DNA of 64,000 bases from Angustibacter luteus (GCF_039541115.1 NZ_BAABFP010000007.1:148199-212198); one strand, 5' to 3'. Counted from the stretch's first letter, positions 21,840 through 30,956 are shown. Program-made: numbers and translations. The notes: a model not told the origin generated them from the letters alone.

Positions 21840-22697
21840 CTAGGGGGCGAAGGTGACCACGACGCCGTCGCCGCCGTCGCTGGACGCCGTCCAGCCGTCG
21901 TCCGGCTTGGCGCGGTCCCAGACCTTGCCGTCCACGTAGACGCGTTCGATGCCGAGCCGGTCCGCACCGGCGACCGACCACTGGGCGAGCGACCACGCGG
22001 TCGTGACGCCGGGCGCGTCCAGCCGGACGCCGGGCACCTTGCCGGTCAGCCGGGACGACTGGACGGCGACCTGCTCGCGCCCCAGGGCCTTCAGGTACGG
22101 CGCTACGGCGGCCGCCCCGCCAGACGTCGAGTCGGGGTCCAGCCGGCAGGTCAGGGCCGCCTTGGAGTTCCCGGACAGCGCGGACGCGAGCACCCGGCCC
22201 TCCGGCTCGTGGTCGGCGTACGCCTCGGGGTAGGCCGAGCGCTGCACCTTCTGGGCGACCTTGGTGATCTCCATGGACCGGTAGCCCTCGATCTTGGTCA
22301 GCACGTCGTAGAAGGCGTTGGTGGCGTACACGGGGTCACTCACCTGCGCCTTGGTGCCCCAGCCCTGGGAGGGCCGCTGCTGGAACAGCCCGAGCGAGTC
22401 CCGGTCCCCGTAGTCGACGTTGATGAACTTCGACTCCTGGCGGGCCGTGGCCAGCGCGATGGTGGCTGCCCGGGCCGGTAGCCCGCGCTTCATGGCGATG
22501 CCGGCGATCGTGGCCGCGTTGGCCATCTGCTCGGGGGTGTACTCGAACGTCGTGCCGGACGCGGTGGCCTGGCAGGACGGCGACCCGAAGGGGTGGCTGC
22601 CCCCGCGCAGGGCGAACGCGCCCACGCCGACCGCCAGCACCGTGACGCCGGCGAGCACGACGTTGCGGGTGACGCGACCGCGGTGGGACAGGGGCAC
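21840..22697 (-). CDS. Secreted or membrane-anchored lysozyme-like protein of unknown role
   Basis: 285 residues. A single hydrophobic anchor or signal (about 12-31) precedes an exported domain. The segment ATIAGIAMKRGLPARAATIALATARQESKFINVDYGDRDSLG contains AxxxARQESK followed by SLGLFQQRPSQGWG, reminiscent of lytic-transglycosylase-like folds (E as possible catalytic acid, then GLFQ). Conserved homologues in actinomycetes are usually hypothetical, so a peptidoglycan role is an inference. The GTG start lies 9 nt after dapD on the same strand with no clear ribosome site, suggesting translational coupling. Confidence 0.65.
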   Translation of the reverse strand: MPLSHRGRVTRNVVLAGVTVLAVGVGAFALRGGSHPFGSPSCQATASGTTFEYTPEQMANAATIAGIAMKRGLPARAATIALATARQESKFINVDYGDRDSLGLFQQRPSQGWGTKAQVSDPVYATNAFYDVLTKIEGYRSMEITKVAQKVQRSAYPEAYADHEPEGRVLASALSGNSKAALTCRLDPDSTSGGAAAVAPYLKALGREQVAVQSSRLTGKVPGVRLDAPGVTTAWSLAQWSVAGADRLGIERVYVDGKVWDRAKPDDGWTASSDGGDGVVVTFAP

Positions 22698-22706
22698 GAG
22701 GGACCG

Positions 22707-23660
22707 TCAGTTCGCGTGCAGGACGGCGTTGAGCTCGACGGTGGTCCCCGGGCGCGCGACCATCTCGACCCGGCCGGTGGTGGAGTTGCGGCGCAGCAGC
22801 ATGTTCGCGCTGCCGGACAGCTCGCGCGCCTTCACGACGCGCCCGGCCAGCTCGCCGTCCACGATCGTCACCTTGGTGCCGGCCGTCACGTACAGGCCGG
22901 CCTCGACGACGCAGTCGTCTCCCAGGCTGATCCCGATGCCGGCGTTGGCGCCGATCAGGCACCGCTCACCGACCGACACGACGTCCTTGCCGCCGCCGGA
23001 CAGGGTGCCCAGGATCGAGGCGCCACCGCCCACGTCGGACCCGTCCCCGACAACCACGCCGGCGACGATGCGGCCCTCGACCATCGAGGTGCCCAGGGTG
23101 CCGGCGTTGAAGTTCACGAAGCCCTCGTGCATCACGGTGGTGCCGCTGGCCAGGTGCGCGCCGAGGCGGACCCGGTCGGCGTCGGCGATCCGGACGCCGC
23201 TGGGCACCACGTAGTCGACCATCCGGGGGAACTTGTCGATGCCGTAGACGGTGACCCGGCCGTGCTGGGCCATCAGCCGCCGCCGGGTCGCCTCGAAGCC
23301 CTCGACGGCGCACGGCCCGGCATTGGTCCACACGACGTTGGTGAGCACGCCGAAGAGGCCGTCCAGGTTCTGGCCGTGCGGCTGGACGAGCCGGTGCGAG
23401 AGCAGGTGCAGGCGCAGGTAGGCGTCGGCGGGGTCGGCGGGGGCGGCGTCCAGGTCGATGACGGTGCGCACCACCGACGTCCGGACGCCACGCGCCGGGT
23501 CGATCCCGGCCAGCGCGGCCAGGTCGGCCGGGACGTCGTGCGGTCCGGCGTCCGGGGGAGCCTCGCCGAGCGCGGGGGCGGGGTACCAGACGTCCAGCAC
23601 CTGACCGTCGTCCGAGGTGGTGGCGAGGCCGTAGGCCCAGGCGGCGCGGGGGTCGGTCAT
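22707..23660 (-). CDS. dapD: 2,3,4,5-tetrahydropyridine-2,6-dicarboxylate N-succinyltransferase
   Basis: 317 residues, the actinobacterial DapD length. A left-handed beta-helix is indicated by hexapeptide-like repeats from about 170 on, including [20 protein letters not shown] and [20 protein letters not shown]. It transfers succinyl from succinyl-CoA to tetrahydrodipicolinate in diaminopimelate synthesis. ATG 23660 lies 7 nt after TATCCT on the minus strand, implying a leaderless transcript. dapE is encoded in the opposite direction about 475 nt away, with one small gene between. Confidence 0.93.
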   Translation of the reverse strand: MTDPRAAWAYGLATTSDDGQVLDVWYPAPALGEAPPDAGPHDVPADLAALAGIDPARGVRTSVVRTVIDLDAAPADPADAYLRLHLLSHRLVQPHGQNLDGLFGVLTNVVWTNAGPCAVEGFEATRRRLMAQHGRVTVYGIDKFPRMVDYVVPSGVRIADADRVRLGAHLASGTTVMHEGFVNFNAGTLGTSMVEGRIVAGVVVGDGSDVGGGASILGTLSGGGKDVVSVGERCLIGANAGIGISLGDDCVVEAGLYVTAGTKVTIVDGELAGRVVKARELSGSANMLLRRNSTTGRVEMVARPGTTVELNAVLHAN

Positions 23661-23667
23661 ATGCACC

Positions 23668-23673
23668 AGGATA
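23668..23673 (-). promoter_or_regulatory. -10 element of dapD (leaderless)
   Basis: TATCCT on the minus strand, 7 nt upstream of ATG 23660. Confidence 0.5.
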
Positions 23674-23685
23674 CGGGGCCGACGA

Positions 23686-24078
23686 TCACCAGCGGACCGG
23701 CCCGCTGGGCTCGGGACCGTCGCCCGGGGTGTCCTGCAGGTAGCCGAGCGTGGCGTGCGGCGGACGGCGCAGGGGCTCCAGGGCGAGGTCGGGCGGCGCG
23801 GGCGGCCCGCCCGGCTCGGACGGCGGAACCAGCACCCGGGACGGCGCCCAGACCTGGGTGGCCCAGCACAGGCCACCGAGCAGGACGGCGCCGCCGAACA
23901 GGAACGCGAACGCGTTGTTCGCGCTCGGCAGGCCGCCGCCGACGAACTGCCGCCCGAAGGCCAGCAGCCAGACGAAGGGCGGAGCGGTCAGTGCCAGCCG
24001 CCCCCGCCAGCCGAAGCTCGTCGGGGTCGCCGCGGTCCGGCTCGTCGCGTGCACGCGGTCCCAGTCGATGTCAGGCAT
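23686..24078 (-). CDS. Small membrane protein, unknown function
   Basis: 130 residues with two hydrophobic segments (about 28-46 and 55-74) and a Pro-rich C-terminal tail ([13 protein letters not shown]). I do not recognise the family. It lies upstream of dapD on the same strand and is divergent from dapE. Confidence 0.6.
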   Translation of the reverse strand: MPDIDWDRVHATSRTAATPTSFGWRGRLALTAPPFVWLLAFGRQFVGGGLPSANNAFAFLFGGAVLLGGLCWATQVWAPSRVLVPPSEPGGPPAPPDLALEPLRRPPHATLGYLQDTPGDGPEPSGPVRW

Positions 24079-24121
24079 GCCTGGGGTATCGACCGGCCGG
24101 GCTCGGCGGTTGAGCGGGCAC

Positions 24122-24127
24122 TAGGGT
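24122..24127 (+). promoter_or_regulatory. -10 element of dapE
   Basis: TAGGGT, 8 nt before ATG 24136. This favours the second of two nearby ATG codons as the start. Confidence 0.4.
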
Positions 24128-24135
24128 CGATGCCC

Positions 24136-25212
24136 ATGAGTGCGTCTGACATCCAGCTCGACCTGTCCCAGGACCCTGTCGACCTCACCCGCGCGCTGTG
24201 CGACATCGAGTCGGTGAGCGGCAACGAGGGCCCGATCGCGGACGCCGTCGAGGCGGCGCTGTCCCGGCTGCCCTGGCTCACGGTGACCCGGCACGGCGAC
24301 TCGGTGGTCGCCCGCACCGAGCTGGGCCGCGACGAGCGGGTCGTGCTCGCGGGGCACCTGGACACGGTGCCGCTGGCCGCCGAGCCCAACCTGCCCACCT
24401 GGTACGAGGGCGACCTCCTCTACGGGCGCGGCACGTGCGACATGAAGGGCGGGGTCGCCGTCCAGCTGGCGCTGGCCGCCGCGGTCCCCGAGCCCAGCCG
24501 CGACCTGACGTTCGTGTTCTACGACGGCGAGGAGGTCGAGTCCGCGCGCAACGGCCTGGGCCGGATCTCCCGTGAGGCGCCGCACCTGCTGGCCGGGGAC
24601 TTCGCGGTGCTGCTGGAGCCGACGTCCGGGCTGGTGGAGGGCGGCTGCAACGGCACCCTGCGGGTGGACGTGACCGTGCACGGCAAGGCGGCGCACTCGG
24701 CCCGGGCCTGGATGGGCCGCAACGCCATCCACGACGCCCAGGTGGTGCTGGGCCGGCTGGCGGCCTACGAGCCGCAGGAGGTCGAGGTCGAGGGGCTGGT
24801 CTTCCGCGAGAGCCTGAACGCGGTGCTGATCAACGGCGGCGTCGCCGGCAACGTGATCCCGGACCGCTGCGTGGTCTCGGTCAACTACCGGTTCGCGCCC
24901 AGCAAGAGCGTGCAGGACGCCGAGCACCACCTGCGCGAGCTGTTCACCGGGCTGGACGTCGTCCTGACCGACGCGGCGGGCGGGGCCCGGCCGGGCCTGG
25001 ACCAGCCCATGGCCAAGGCGTTCGTGGACCTGATCGGCGTCCCGGCCGGGCCCAAGTACGGCTGGACGGACGTGGCCCGGTTCAGCGAGCTGGGGATCCC
25101 GGCCGTGAACTTCGGCCCGGGCGACCCGCTGAAGGCGCACGCGGACGACGAGTTCGTCCCGGTCCAGGAGATCCGGGACTGCCTGCGGGTGCTGACGGCC
25201 TGGCTGGCATAG
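24136..25212 (+). CDS. dapE: Succinyl-diaminopimelate desuccinylase
   Basis: 358 residues, M20 metallopeptidase family. Metal ligands are visible: H74 (AGHLDTVP), D102 (GTCDMKGG) and E132/E133 (YDGEEVES); a dimerisation domain spans about 170-280. It hydrolyses N-succinyl-LL-diaminopimelate to diaminopimelate. With dapC and dapD in the same window the succinylase branch is clustered. The start is either ATG 24130 or 24136; a TAGGGT hexamer makes 24136 more likely. The TAG stop is part of the next gene's -10 hexamer. Confidence 0.92.
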   Translation: MSASDIQLDLSQDPVDLTRALCDIESVSGNEGPIADAVEAALSRLPWLTVTRHGDSVVARTELGRDERVVLAGHLDTVPLAAEPNLPTWYEGDLLYGRGTCDMKGGVAVQLALAAAVPEPSRDLTFVFYDGEEVESARNGLGRISREAPHLLAGDFAVLLEPTSGLVEGGCNGTLRVDVTVHGKAAHSARAWMGRNAIHDAQVVLGRLAAYEPQEVEVEGLVFRESLNAVLINGGVAGNVIPDRCVVSVNYRFAPSKSVQDAEHHLRELFTGLDVVLTDAAGGARPGLDQPMAKAFVDLIGVPAGPKYGWTDVARFSELGIPAVNFGPGDPLKAHADDEFVPVQEIRDCLRVLTAWLA

Positions 25213-25215
25213 CGT
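25210..25215 (+). promoter_or_regulatory. -10 element of LOG gene overlapping the dapE stop
   Basis: TAGCGT starts with the TAG stop codon of dapE and ends 7 nt before ATG 25223. Confidence 0.5.
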
Positions 25216-25222
25216 TCGGGGC

Positions 25223-26002
25223 ATGACAACGAGTCAGCAGAGTCAGCCCGGCGAGGAGCCGGAACACCGCACCGGACCGGTGCGGCTGCGCGGGGACCTG
25301 GTCCCCGACAGCACCACCGACCAGCGGCTGCTGGACAGCCGCGGCCCGGCGGACTGGGTGCACACCGACCCGTGGCGGGTGCTGCGGATCCAGAGCGAGT
25401 TCGTCGAGGGGTTCGGGTCGCTGGCCGAGCTCGGCCGGGCGATCAGCGTCTTCGGCTCGGCCCGGGAGCAGCCCGGTTCGCCGACGTACGAGCTGGGCAC
25501 CGAGGTCGGACGCCGGCTGGCCCAGGCCGGCTACGCGGTCATCACCGGCGGTGGCCCGGGGATCATGGAGGCGGTCAACAAGGGGGCCTGCGAGGGCGGC
25601 GGGGTCAGCGTGGGGCTGGGCATCGAGCTGCCGCACGAGCAGGGTCTGAACGACCACGTCGAGCTGGGCATCAACTTCCGCTACTTCTTCGCCCGCAAGA
25701 CGATGTTCGTGAAGTACGCCGAGGGCTTCGTGGTGCTGCCGGGCGGGTTCGGCACGCTGGACGAGCTGTTCGAGGCGCTCACCCTGGTGCAGACCCGCAA
25801 GGTGACCCGGTTCCCGATCGTGCTGCTCGGCACCGAGTACTGGGGCGGGCTGCTCAGCTGGCTGCGCACCGCGGCCGAGGCGCACGGCACGATCAACGAG
25901 GCCGACCTGGCGCTGCTCACCCTCACGGACGACGTCGAGGAGGCCGTTCAGGTCATCCTGGACGCAGCCGCGAAGCCTGGACAGGCCGCCGCCGACGGGT
26001 GA
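25223..26002 (+). CDS. LOG family protein (TIGR00730, Rv1205 type)
   Basis: 259 residues. Rossmann-like lysine-decarboxylase-type fold: ISVFGSAR, ITGGGPGIMEAVNKGA and the active-site block PGGFGTLDELFE. The family hydrolyses nucleoside 5'-monophosphates such as cytokinin ribotides to base and ribose phosphate; the mycobacterial homologue Rv1205 has this activity. About 60 N-terminal residues precede the core, as in the longer members. It directly follows dapE, as in mycobacteria, and is probably leaderless. Confidence 0.88.
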   Translation: MTTSQQSQPGEEPEHRTGPVRLRGDLVPDSTTDQRLLDSRGPADWVHTDPWRVLRIQSEFVEGFGSLAELGRAISVFGSAREQPGSPTYELGTEVGRRLAQAGYAVITGGGPGIMEAVNKGACEGGGVSVGLGIELPHEQGLNDHVELGINFRYFFARKTMFVKYAEGFVVLPGGFGTLDELFEALTLVQTRKVTRFPIVLLGTEYWGGLLSWLRTAAEAHGTINEADLALLTLTDDVEEAVQVILDAAAKPGQAAADG

Positions 26003-26012
26003 CCATGAGGGC

Positions 26013-26252
26013 ATGACCGTCTCGCCGCTGCCGTCGAAGGGAAGCGTGCTGGTCGGGCGAGATGTCGCTGGGCGCACCCTGCGGGTCAGCTCGCACCCGC
26101 TGCAGGGGCGGGTGGTGCTGTCGATCTGGCAGGACTCGACCTGCGTGGCCACCGTCCGGCTGGACGAGCGGGACGTCCCGGACCTCGTGCGGACGCTCAC
26201 CCAGAGCCTGCTGCCCGATGAGCGCGCAGCAGGTGCCGCCGAAGCCGGATGA
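26013..26252 (+). CDS. Small conserved actinobacterial protein, unknown function
   Basis: 79 residues, soluble and beta-rich (RTLRVSSHPLQGRVVLSIWQ) with a C-terminal helix (DVPDLVRTLTQSLLPDE). I do not recognise a named family. It ends in an ATGA overlap with the nucleotidyltransferase gene, so the two are probably co-translated. Confidence 0.65.
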   Translation: MTVSPLPSKGSVLVGRDVAGRTLRVSSHPLQGRVVLSIWQDSTCVATVRLDERDVPDLVRTLTQSLLPDERAAGAAEAG

Positions 26253-27007
26253 CCCGGCCGGACCCGGTCGAGACGGCCCGCGCCCTGGTGCTGCAGCGGT
26301 TCCCCGGTGCTCGCGCGGCCTGGCTCGGCGGCAGCATCGCCCGCGGGGACGCCACCGCGACGTCCGACCTCGACGTCACGGTGCTGCTCGCCGGTCCGCC
26401 GGCGCCCTTCCGGGAGTCGTTGGTGTCGCAGGGCTGGCCGGTCGAGCTGTTCGTGCACGACGAGGGTTCGCTGCGCCACTACTGCGAGAAGGACCAGGCC
26501 CGTCGCCAACCCACGATCCAGCGCCTGGTCGGTGAGTCGGTGGTGCTGCTGGACACGGACGGTGCGGGTGCCTTGCTGGCCGGCCGGCTGCTCGCGGAGG
26601 CGGCGGCGGGCCCCCGGCCGCTGACGGAGCCGGAGCTGGCCTCGGCGCGCTACACGATCAGCGACCAGCTGGACGACCTGGTCGGCGCGCTGGACGACGA
26701 CGAGCGGCTGGCCGTCGCGGTCGCCCTGCACCGGTCCGTCGGTGACCTCGCACTGACCGGGCGGCGCCGGTGGACCGGCACGGGCAAGGGCCAGCTCCGC
26801 GAGCTGCGCCGCCTGGACGCCGACGAGGGCACGACGCTCGCCGGCGACCTCCCGGCGGCGGTGCGGGCGGCTGCGGTCGGCGAGGTCGCCCCGCTGGTGC
26901 GGCTGGCCGACGCGGTGCTGGAACCGCACGGGGGCCGGCTGTTCGACGGGCACCGGGTCGGTGGGGAGCCGGCGCCGGAGCGGTTGTCCACAGGCGATCA
27001 GCGCTGA
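26249..27007 (+). CDS. Nucleotidyltransferase-fold protein
   Basis: 252 residues. The N-terminal motif WLGGSIARGDATATSDLDVTVLL is the GGSxxxG...SDLD signature of the pol-beta nucleotidyltransferase fold with two metal-binding Asp residues. A helical C-terminal half (about 125-230) follows, similar to substrate-binding domains in antibiotic nucleotidyltransferases. The substrate is unknown. It occupies the position where folP2/gpgS lie in mycobacteria. Confidence 0.75.
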   Translation: MTRPDPVETARALVLQRFPGARAAWLGGSIARGDATATSDLDVTVLLAGPPAPFRESLVSQGWPVELFVHDEGSLRHYCEKDQARRQPTIQRLVGESVVLLDTDGAGALLAGRLLAEAAAGPRPLTEPELASARYTISDQLDDLVGALDDDERLAVAVALHRSVGDLALTGRRRWTGTGKGQLRELRRLDADEGTTLAGDLPAAVRAAAVGEVAPLVRLADAVLEPHGGRLFDGHRVGGEPAPERLSTGDQR

Positions 27008-27037
27008 ACCGCCCTGCTGTCGGGCGTCCGTGGCACC

Positions 27038-27322
27038 ATGCTCCCCGTGACCTTGCTACAGATCCTCGTGGTGCTGGCCGTCATCGGCGCGGTCGGTGCG
27101 GTCGCGGCCGGTGCGGTCCGCGGCGGCCTGTCCGAGCCGGAGTCGAGCATCCCCGACACGGGCCTGCCCGACGGCGCGCTGCGCCCCGGTGACGTGGCCG
27201 GCCTGCGCTTCTCGCTGGCCTTCCGGGGCTACCGGATGGACCAGGTGGACGACGCCCTGGACCGGCTCTCCGCCGAGCTCACGGAGCGAGACGCCGAGAT
27301 CGCCCGCCTGCGCGACCAGTGA
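27038..27322 (+). CDS. DivIVA-domain membrane protein (Rv1209 type)
   Basis: 94 residues. One N-terminal transmembrane helix (about 6-28) is followed by a short linker and a DivIVA-like coiled coil beginning LRFSLAFRGYRMDQVDDALDRLSAEL. Such proteins localise at the membrane near poles or septa. An alternative start is GTG 27047. It has a GTGA overlap with the next gene. Confidence 0.8.
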   Translation: MLPVTLLQILVVLAVIGAVGAVAAGAVRGGLSEPESSIPDTGLPDGALRPGDVAGLRFSLAFRGYRMDQVDDALDRLSAELTERDAEIARLRDQ

Positions 27323-27828
27323 CCGCCACCGGTCGCGGGACCGCCTCCTTCACCGTGCGTCGCGAGGTCGCCGCTCCGGCGGCGGCTGTCTGGGCCCTGG
27401 TCACCGACTGGCCCTCGCACGGGCGCTGGGTCGCCGGCACGAGGGTCCGGACGACGTCCGCTCGCCCGGACGGCGTGGGGGCCGCGTTCGTGGCCCGGAC
27501 GGGCCTGGGGCCGGTGGGCTTCGACGACCCGATGACGGTGACCCGCTGGGAGCCGCCGACTGCGGACGCCGCCGGCCGCTGCGACGTCCGCAAGACGGGC
27601 CGGGTCGTGCTGGGCGAGGCGAGCTTCGTCGTCACGCCGCTGGGGGAGCGACGGTGCCGGCTGGACTGGACCGAGGACGTCGAGGTCGCCGGGATCCGGC
27701 GGCTGCCGCTGTCGGCCTGGGCCAGCCGGCAGGTGGGCGCGGCGATCTTCGCCGTGGTCGCGCGCCGGTTGGCCGCCGAGGTCGAGGCCGGGCAGCCGGG
27801 TCCAGCGTCCCCGGGACGCCAGCGATGA
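27319..27828 (+). CDS. SRPBCC family protein
   Basis: 169 residues. The sequence has the START/Bet v1-like pattern: VRREVAAPAAAVWALVTDWPSHGRWV near the start, alternating strands, and a long C-terminal helix (WASRQVGAAIFAVVARRLAAEVE). The family binds hydrophobic ligands. GTG start in a GTGA overlap; its stop overlaps the tag ATG. Confidence 0.78.
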   Translation: MTATGRGTASFTVRREVAAPAAAVWALVTDWPSHGRWVAGTRVRTTSARPDGVGAAFVARTGLGPVGFDDPMTVTRWEPPTADAAGRCDVRKTGRVVLGEASFVVTPLGERRCRLDWTEDVEVAGIRRLPLSAWASRQVGAAIFAVVARRLAAEVEAGQPGPASPGRQR

Positions 27829-28415
27829 CGGCCCTCGTGGTGGGGGAGGACGGCCTGGCCCGCTGCGCCTGGGCCGGCAGCACCCCGGACTACCTGGCGT
27901 ACCACGACGACGAGTGGGGCCGGCCGGTGCACGGCGAGCGGGCGCTGTTCGAGCGGATCACGTTGGAGGCCTTCCAGTCCGGGCTGGCCTGGATCACCAT
28001 CCTGCGCAAGCGTGAGGGCTTCCGGGCCGCGTTCGCCGGCTTCGACCCCGAGGTGGTCGCCGGCTTCGGCGAGGACGACGTCGCCCGGTTGATGGCGGAC
28101 GCATCGATCGTGCGGAACCAGGCGAAGATCCGGGCAGCGCTGACCAACGCCCGCGCGGTGCTCGCGGTGCGCGACGAAGGCGGTCTGGACGAGCTGTTCT
28201 GGTCGTTCGCGCCGCCGCCGCGACCGCACCGGCTGGCGGCGGACGCGCACTTCCCGGCGGTCACCGACGAGTCCAAGGCGCTGGCGAAGACGTTGAAGCG
28301 CAAGGGTTTCGCGTTCGTCGGCCCGACCACGGCCTACGCCGCGATGCAGGCCTGCGGCCTCGTCGACGACCACATCGACGGCTGCCACGTGCCGGCCGGT
28401 GGGGCGTCCGGGTGA
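27825..28415 (+). CDS. tag: DNA-3-methyladenine glycosylase I
   Basis: 196 residues. RCAWAGSTPDYLAYHDDEWGRPVHGE is the Tag N-terminus with the zinc-binding Cys and His; ITLEAFQSGLAWITILRKRE and the C-terminal block around DDHIDGCHV (Cys/His) complete the zinc site. It removes 3-methyladenine from alkylated DNA. The ATG overlaps the upstream stop (ATGA). The DivIVA-tag order matches mycobacteria. Confidence 0.93.
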   Translation: MTALVVGEDGLARCAWAGSTPDYLAYHDDEWGRPVHGERALFERITLEAFQSGLAWITILRKREGFRAAFAGFDPEVVAGFGEDDVARLMADASIVRNQAKIRAALTNARAVLAVRDEGGLDELFWSFAPPPRPHRLAADAHFPAVTDESKALAKTLKRKGFAFVGPTTAYAAMQACGLVDDHIDGCHVPAGGASG

Positions 28416-29611
28416 GCGTGACGACGACCGCACCGCCCGCTCCCGGGCTGGTCGCGCGACTGCGTGGTGTGCCGGACGTCGTGAAGCTGCTGCTGTTCTA
28501 CGCCCTCACCCGGGTGTGGGCGGCCGTCTTCATCGACCGCGCCGCCGGCCACCAGCTGCCGAGCATCTGGACGGACGACAGGTCGAGCTACTTCGACATG
28601 GCCCAGCTGTGGGACGGGCAGTGGTACAAGATCATCGCCGAGCAGGGCTACCCGCCGAGCCTGCCGCTGGACCAGGCCGGCAACGTCCAGCAGAACCCGT
28701 GGGCGTTCTTCCCGGGGTTCCCGTTCACGGTGAAGCCGGTGATGGCCCTGACCGGCCTGCCGTTCTCGGTGGCGGCTGTCCTGGTGAACGTCGTGCTCGG
28801 CGCGTGCGCCGTGTACGTCGTGATGAAGGTGCTGCAGCGGGTCGCCGGGCGCCGGGTCGGGCTCTGGGGGGCGGCGCTGCTGTGCGCCGTGCCGAGTGCT
28901 CCCGCGCTGCAGATCGCGTACAGCGAGAGCCTGGCCCTGCTGCTGCTCGCGCTGGCCTGCTGGTGGCTCCTGCAACGCAGCTACGGCTTGTGCGCGCTGG
29001 CAGTGGTGGCCCTGGCGCTGACCCGGCCGATCGTGGCGCCGTTCGCGCTGGTCGTGCTCACCCACCTGGTGGTCCGCTGGCGGCACCGGCGCACCGACCC
29101 GTTCCCGACGTCCGAGCGGGCCCAGGTGGTCGGGCTGGGACTGCTCGCGGCCGGTGCCAGCCTGATCTGGCCGGTGCTGGTCGGCCTGGCGGTCGGGTCG
29201 TCCGATGCGTACGAGCGCACCCAGGGTGCCTGGCGCAGCGGCGGGGTCATCCAGCCGTTCCACCAGTCCATGGGCATCGTGCGGCTGCTGTGGGGAGACC
29301 GCGGGCCGTGGTACCTGGCGATCGGCGCGGTGGCCTACCTGGCGGTCCTGCTCTCGCCCTGGGGACGGCGGGTCGGCGCCGAGCTGGTCACCTGGTGCGT
29401 GGCCTACCCGTTCTACCTGCTGGCGGTCACGGAGCCGTGGACGAGCACGTTCCGCTACCTGCTGATGCTGTTCCCGCTGTGCGCCGTCCTGGCCGGGGCG
29501 CTGCGCTCGCGCTGGCTGGTGGCCGCCACCGCGGCGGTGGGCCTGCTGTGGCAGGTGCACTGGATCGACGACCTGCTGCTCTTCATGCCGCCGACGGACT
29601 ACCCGCCGTGA
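28412..29611 (+). CDS. GT-C type glycosyltransferase (PIG-V-like mannosyltransferase family)
   Basis: 399 residues, about nine membrane helices. Diagnostic blocks are LWDGQWYKIIAEQGYP (about 67-82), NPWAFFPGFPF, AYSESLALLLLALACWW and TFRYLLMLFPL, a pattern shared by PIG-V-like mannosyltransferases. It would transfer a sugar from a lipid-linked donor on the outer face of the membrane. The acceptor is unknown. GTG start in a GTGA overlap with tag. Confidence 0.78.
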   Translation: MSVTTTAPPAPGLVARLRGVPDVVKLLLFYALTRVWAAVFIDRAAGHQLPSIWTDDRSSYFDMAQLWDGQWYKIIAEQGYPPSLPLDQAGNVQQNPWAFFPGFPFTVKPVMALTGLPFSVAAVLVNVVLGACAVYVVMKVLQRVAGRRVGLWGAALLCAVPSAPALQIAYSESLALLLLALACWWLLQRSYGLCALAVVALALTRPIVAPFALVVLTHLVVRWRHRRTDPFPTSERAQVVGLGLLAAGASLIWPVLVGLAVGSSDAYERTQGAWRSGGVIQPFHQSMGIVRLLWGDRGPWYLAIGAVAYLAVLLSPWGRRVGAELVTWCVAYPFYLLAVTEPWTSTFRYLLMLFPLCAVLAGALRSRWLVAATAAVGLLWQVHWIDDLLLFMPPTDYPP

Positions 29612-29623
29612 CCGGCGGCCAGG

Positions 29624-30472
29624 TCAGTGCCCGTGGAACGTCGGCGCCTGCTTGGCCACGAACGCCTCGACGGCCCCGTGGTGGTCCGCGCTGGCGCCGG
29701 TGAGGTCCATCAGGTCGGCCTCGTTCGCCAGCGAGTCGGCGAGGTCGTGGGACTGCGAGTACGCGATGGCCCGCCGGATGGACCCGTACGCCAGGGTCGG
29801 CCCGGCGGCCAGCTGGCGGGCCAGGTCCATGGTGGCCGCCTCGAGCTCGTCGTCGGGCAGCACGCGGGTGGCCAGGCCCAGCTCCAGGGCCTCCTGGGCC
29901 CGGACGGTGCGCGGGAACAGCAGCAGGTCCTTGGCCTTGGCCACGCCGACCAGCCGGGGCAGCCACCAGGACGCCCCGGAGTCGCAGGACAGCGCGATGG
30001 CGCTGAACGCGAGGTTGAAGCCGGCGCTCTCGGCCACCAGCCGCACGTCGGCGGCGAACGCGAAGGACGCGCCGGCCCCGGCCGCGACCCCGTTCACCGA
30101 CGCCACGACCGGCTTGGCCATGGTCGCGATCAGGGTGGCGATCGGGTTGTAGTGCTCGCGCACGGTGCTGCCCAGGGCGAACGCCGCCTCGTCGCTGCCC
30201 CCGTCAGCGGCCCCCTCGGCAGCCCCCGCGGCCGCGGCCCGCAGGTCGGCCACGTGCTCGCGCAGGTCCTGCCCGGCGCTGAACGCCCGGCCGCTGCCGG
30301 TCAGCACCACGCAGCGCACCCCGTCGTCGTCCGCCGCGGTCTGCAAGGCGCACAGGAGGGCGACCTTGGTGGCGCGGTCCAGGGAGTTCATGGCCTCCGG
30401 GCGCTGCAGCCGGATCACGGCGACGGCGTCCTGCACCTGGTAGTCGACGGGTGCGTCCAGGGTCTGGCTCAC
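29624..30472 (-). CDS. Enoyl-CoA hydratase/isomerase family protein
   Basis: 282 residues, crotonase fold. Oxyanion-hole segments GRAFSAGQDLRE and NGVAAGAGASFAFAADVRL are present. The segment CDSGASWWLPRLVG carries Asp where hydratases have Glu, resembling PaaG-type isomerases. An Ala/Gly-rich insertion of about 20 residues lies near 78-98. The C-terminus FHGH is typical. It probably acts on acyl-CoA in fatty acid or phenylacetate-type metabolism; the exact reaction is uncertain. Convergent with the glycosyltransferase. Confidence 0.85.
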   Translation of the reverse strand: MSQTLDAPVDYQVQDAVAVIRLQRPEAMNSLDRATKVALLCALQTAADDDGVRCVVLTGSGRAFSAGQDLREHVADLRAAAAGAAEGAADGGSDEAAFALGSTVREHYNPIATLIATMAKPVVASVNGVAAGAGASFAFAADVRLVAESAGFNLAFSAIALSCDSGASWWLPRLVGVAKAKDLLLFPRTVRAQEALELGLATRVLPDDELEAATMDLARQLAAGPTLAYGSIRRAIAYSQSHDLADSLANEADLMDLTGASADHHGAVEAFVAKQAPTFHGH

Positions 30473-30572
30473 GGTTCCTCCGGGCTCGATGACGGTGTGC
30501 TGCAGGCCAGTCTGCCCTCCCTCGGCGCGCGCCGGTGCACTGCCTCGAATGGGCGAACCACCGGGGTTGATT

Positions 30573-30596
30573 TCCCGCGGAAGCGAACTCGCGGGA
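30573..30596. promoter_or_regulatory. Inverted repeat upstream of the DUF3117 gene
   Basis: TCCCGCG (30573-30579) and CGCGGGA (30590-30596) form a perfect 7-bp dyad separated by 10 bases, about 80 nt before the DUF3117 start and just upstream of a GATACT -10-like sequence. Operator function is a guess. Confidence 0.3.
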
Positions 30597-30677
30597 TACT
30601 AGGGACGACTACCCGCCGTGACGGCTGCCCGAACGAGGGCCAGCCCGGCGTCCGCGAACAGCGAAAGGGGTCGGCGA

Positions 30678-30845
30678 ATGGCCGCCATGAAGCCCAGGAC
30701 CGGGGACGGTCCGCTCGAGGTGACCAAGGAAGGGCGGGACATCGTCATGCGCATGCCACTCGATGGTGGTGGGCGCTTGGTGGTCGAGATGACCCCGGAC
30801 GAGGCGAATGCCCTCGGCGACGCGCTCAAGGGCGCCGCAGGCTGA
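30678..30845 (+). CDS. DUF3117 mini-protein (Rv1211 type)
   Basis: 55 residues. KPRTGDGPLEVTKEGRDIVM and MTPDEANALGDALK match the almost invariant DUF3117 family of actinobacteria, whose function is not established. GAAAGGGG lies upstream of ATG 30678. A strong terminator follows 18 nt after the stop, so it is probably monocistronic. Confidence 0.92.
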   Translation: MAAMKPRTGDGPLEVTKEGRDIVMRMPLDGGGRLVVEMTPDEANALGDALKGAAG

Positions 30846-30862
30846 CCACAGCTCCTGAACGT

Positions 30863-30898
30863 CATCGGGCCTTCCCCCACCCGGGGGAGGGCCCGATG
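30863..30898 (+). terminator. Strong intrinsic terminator after the DUF3117 gene
   Basis: A 16-bp stem (30863-30878 with 30883-30898, one G-T wobble) and a 4-nt loop ACCC, core GGGCCTTCCCCC / GGGGGAGGGCCC, followed by CCTTTG. It separates the DUF3117 gene from pepA. Confidence 0.85.
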
Positions 30899-30956
30899 CC
30901 TTTGCTGAGCAGGGCTATGGTTTCAGGCGTCCCCGTCGACCGCCCCGAGGAGTCCC

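Noticed and set aside
29596..30622. 16-bp direct repeat GACTACCCGCCGTGAC near 29598 and again near 30607
   Set aside because: Short and GC-rich; one copy is the end of a coding sequence, so chance similarity is likely.
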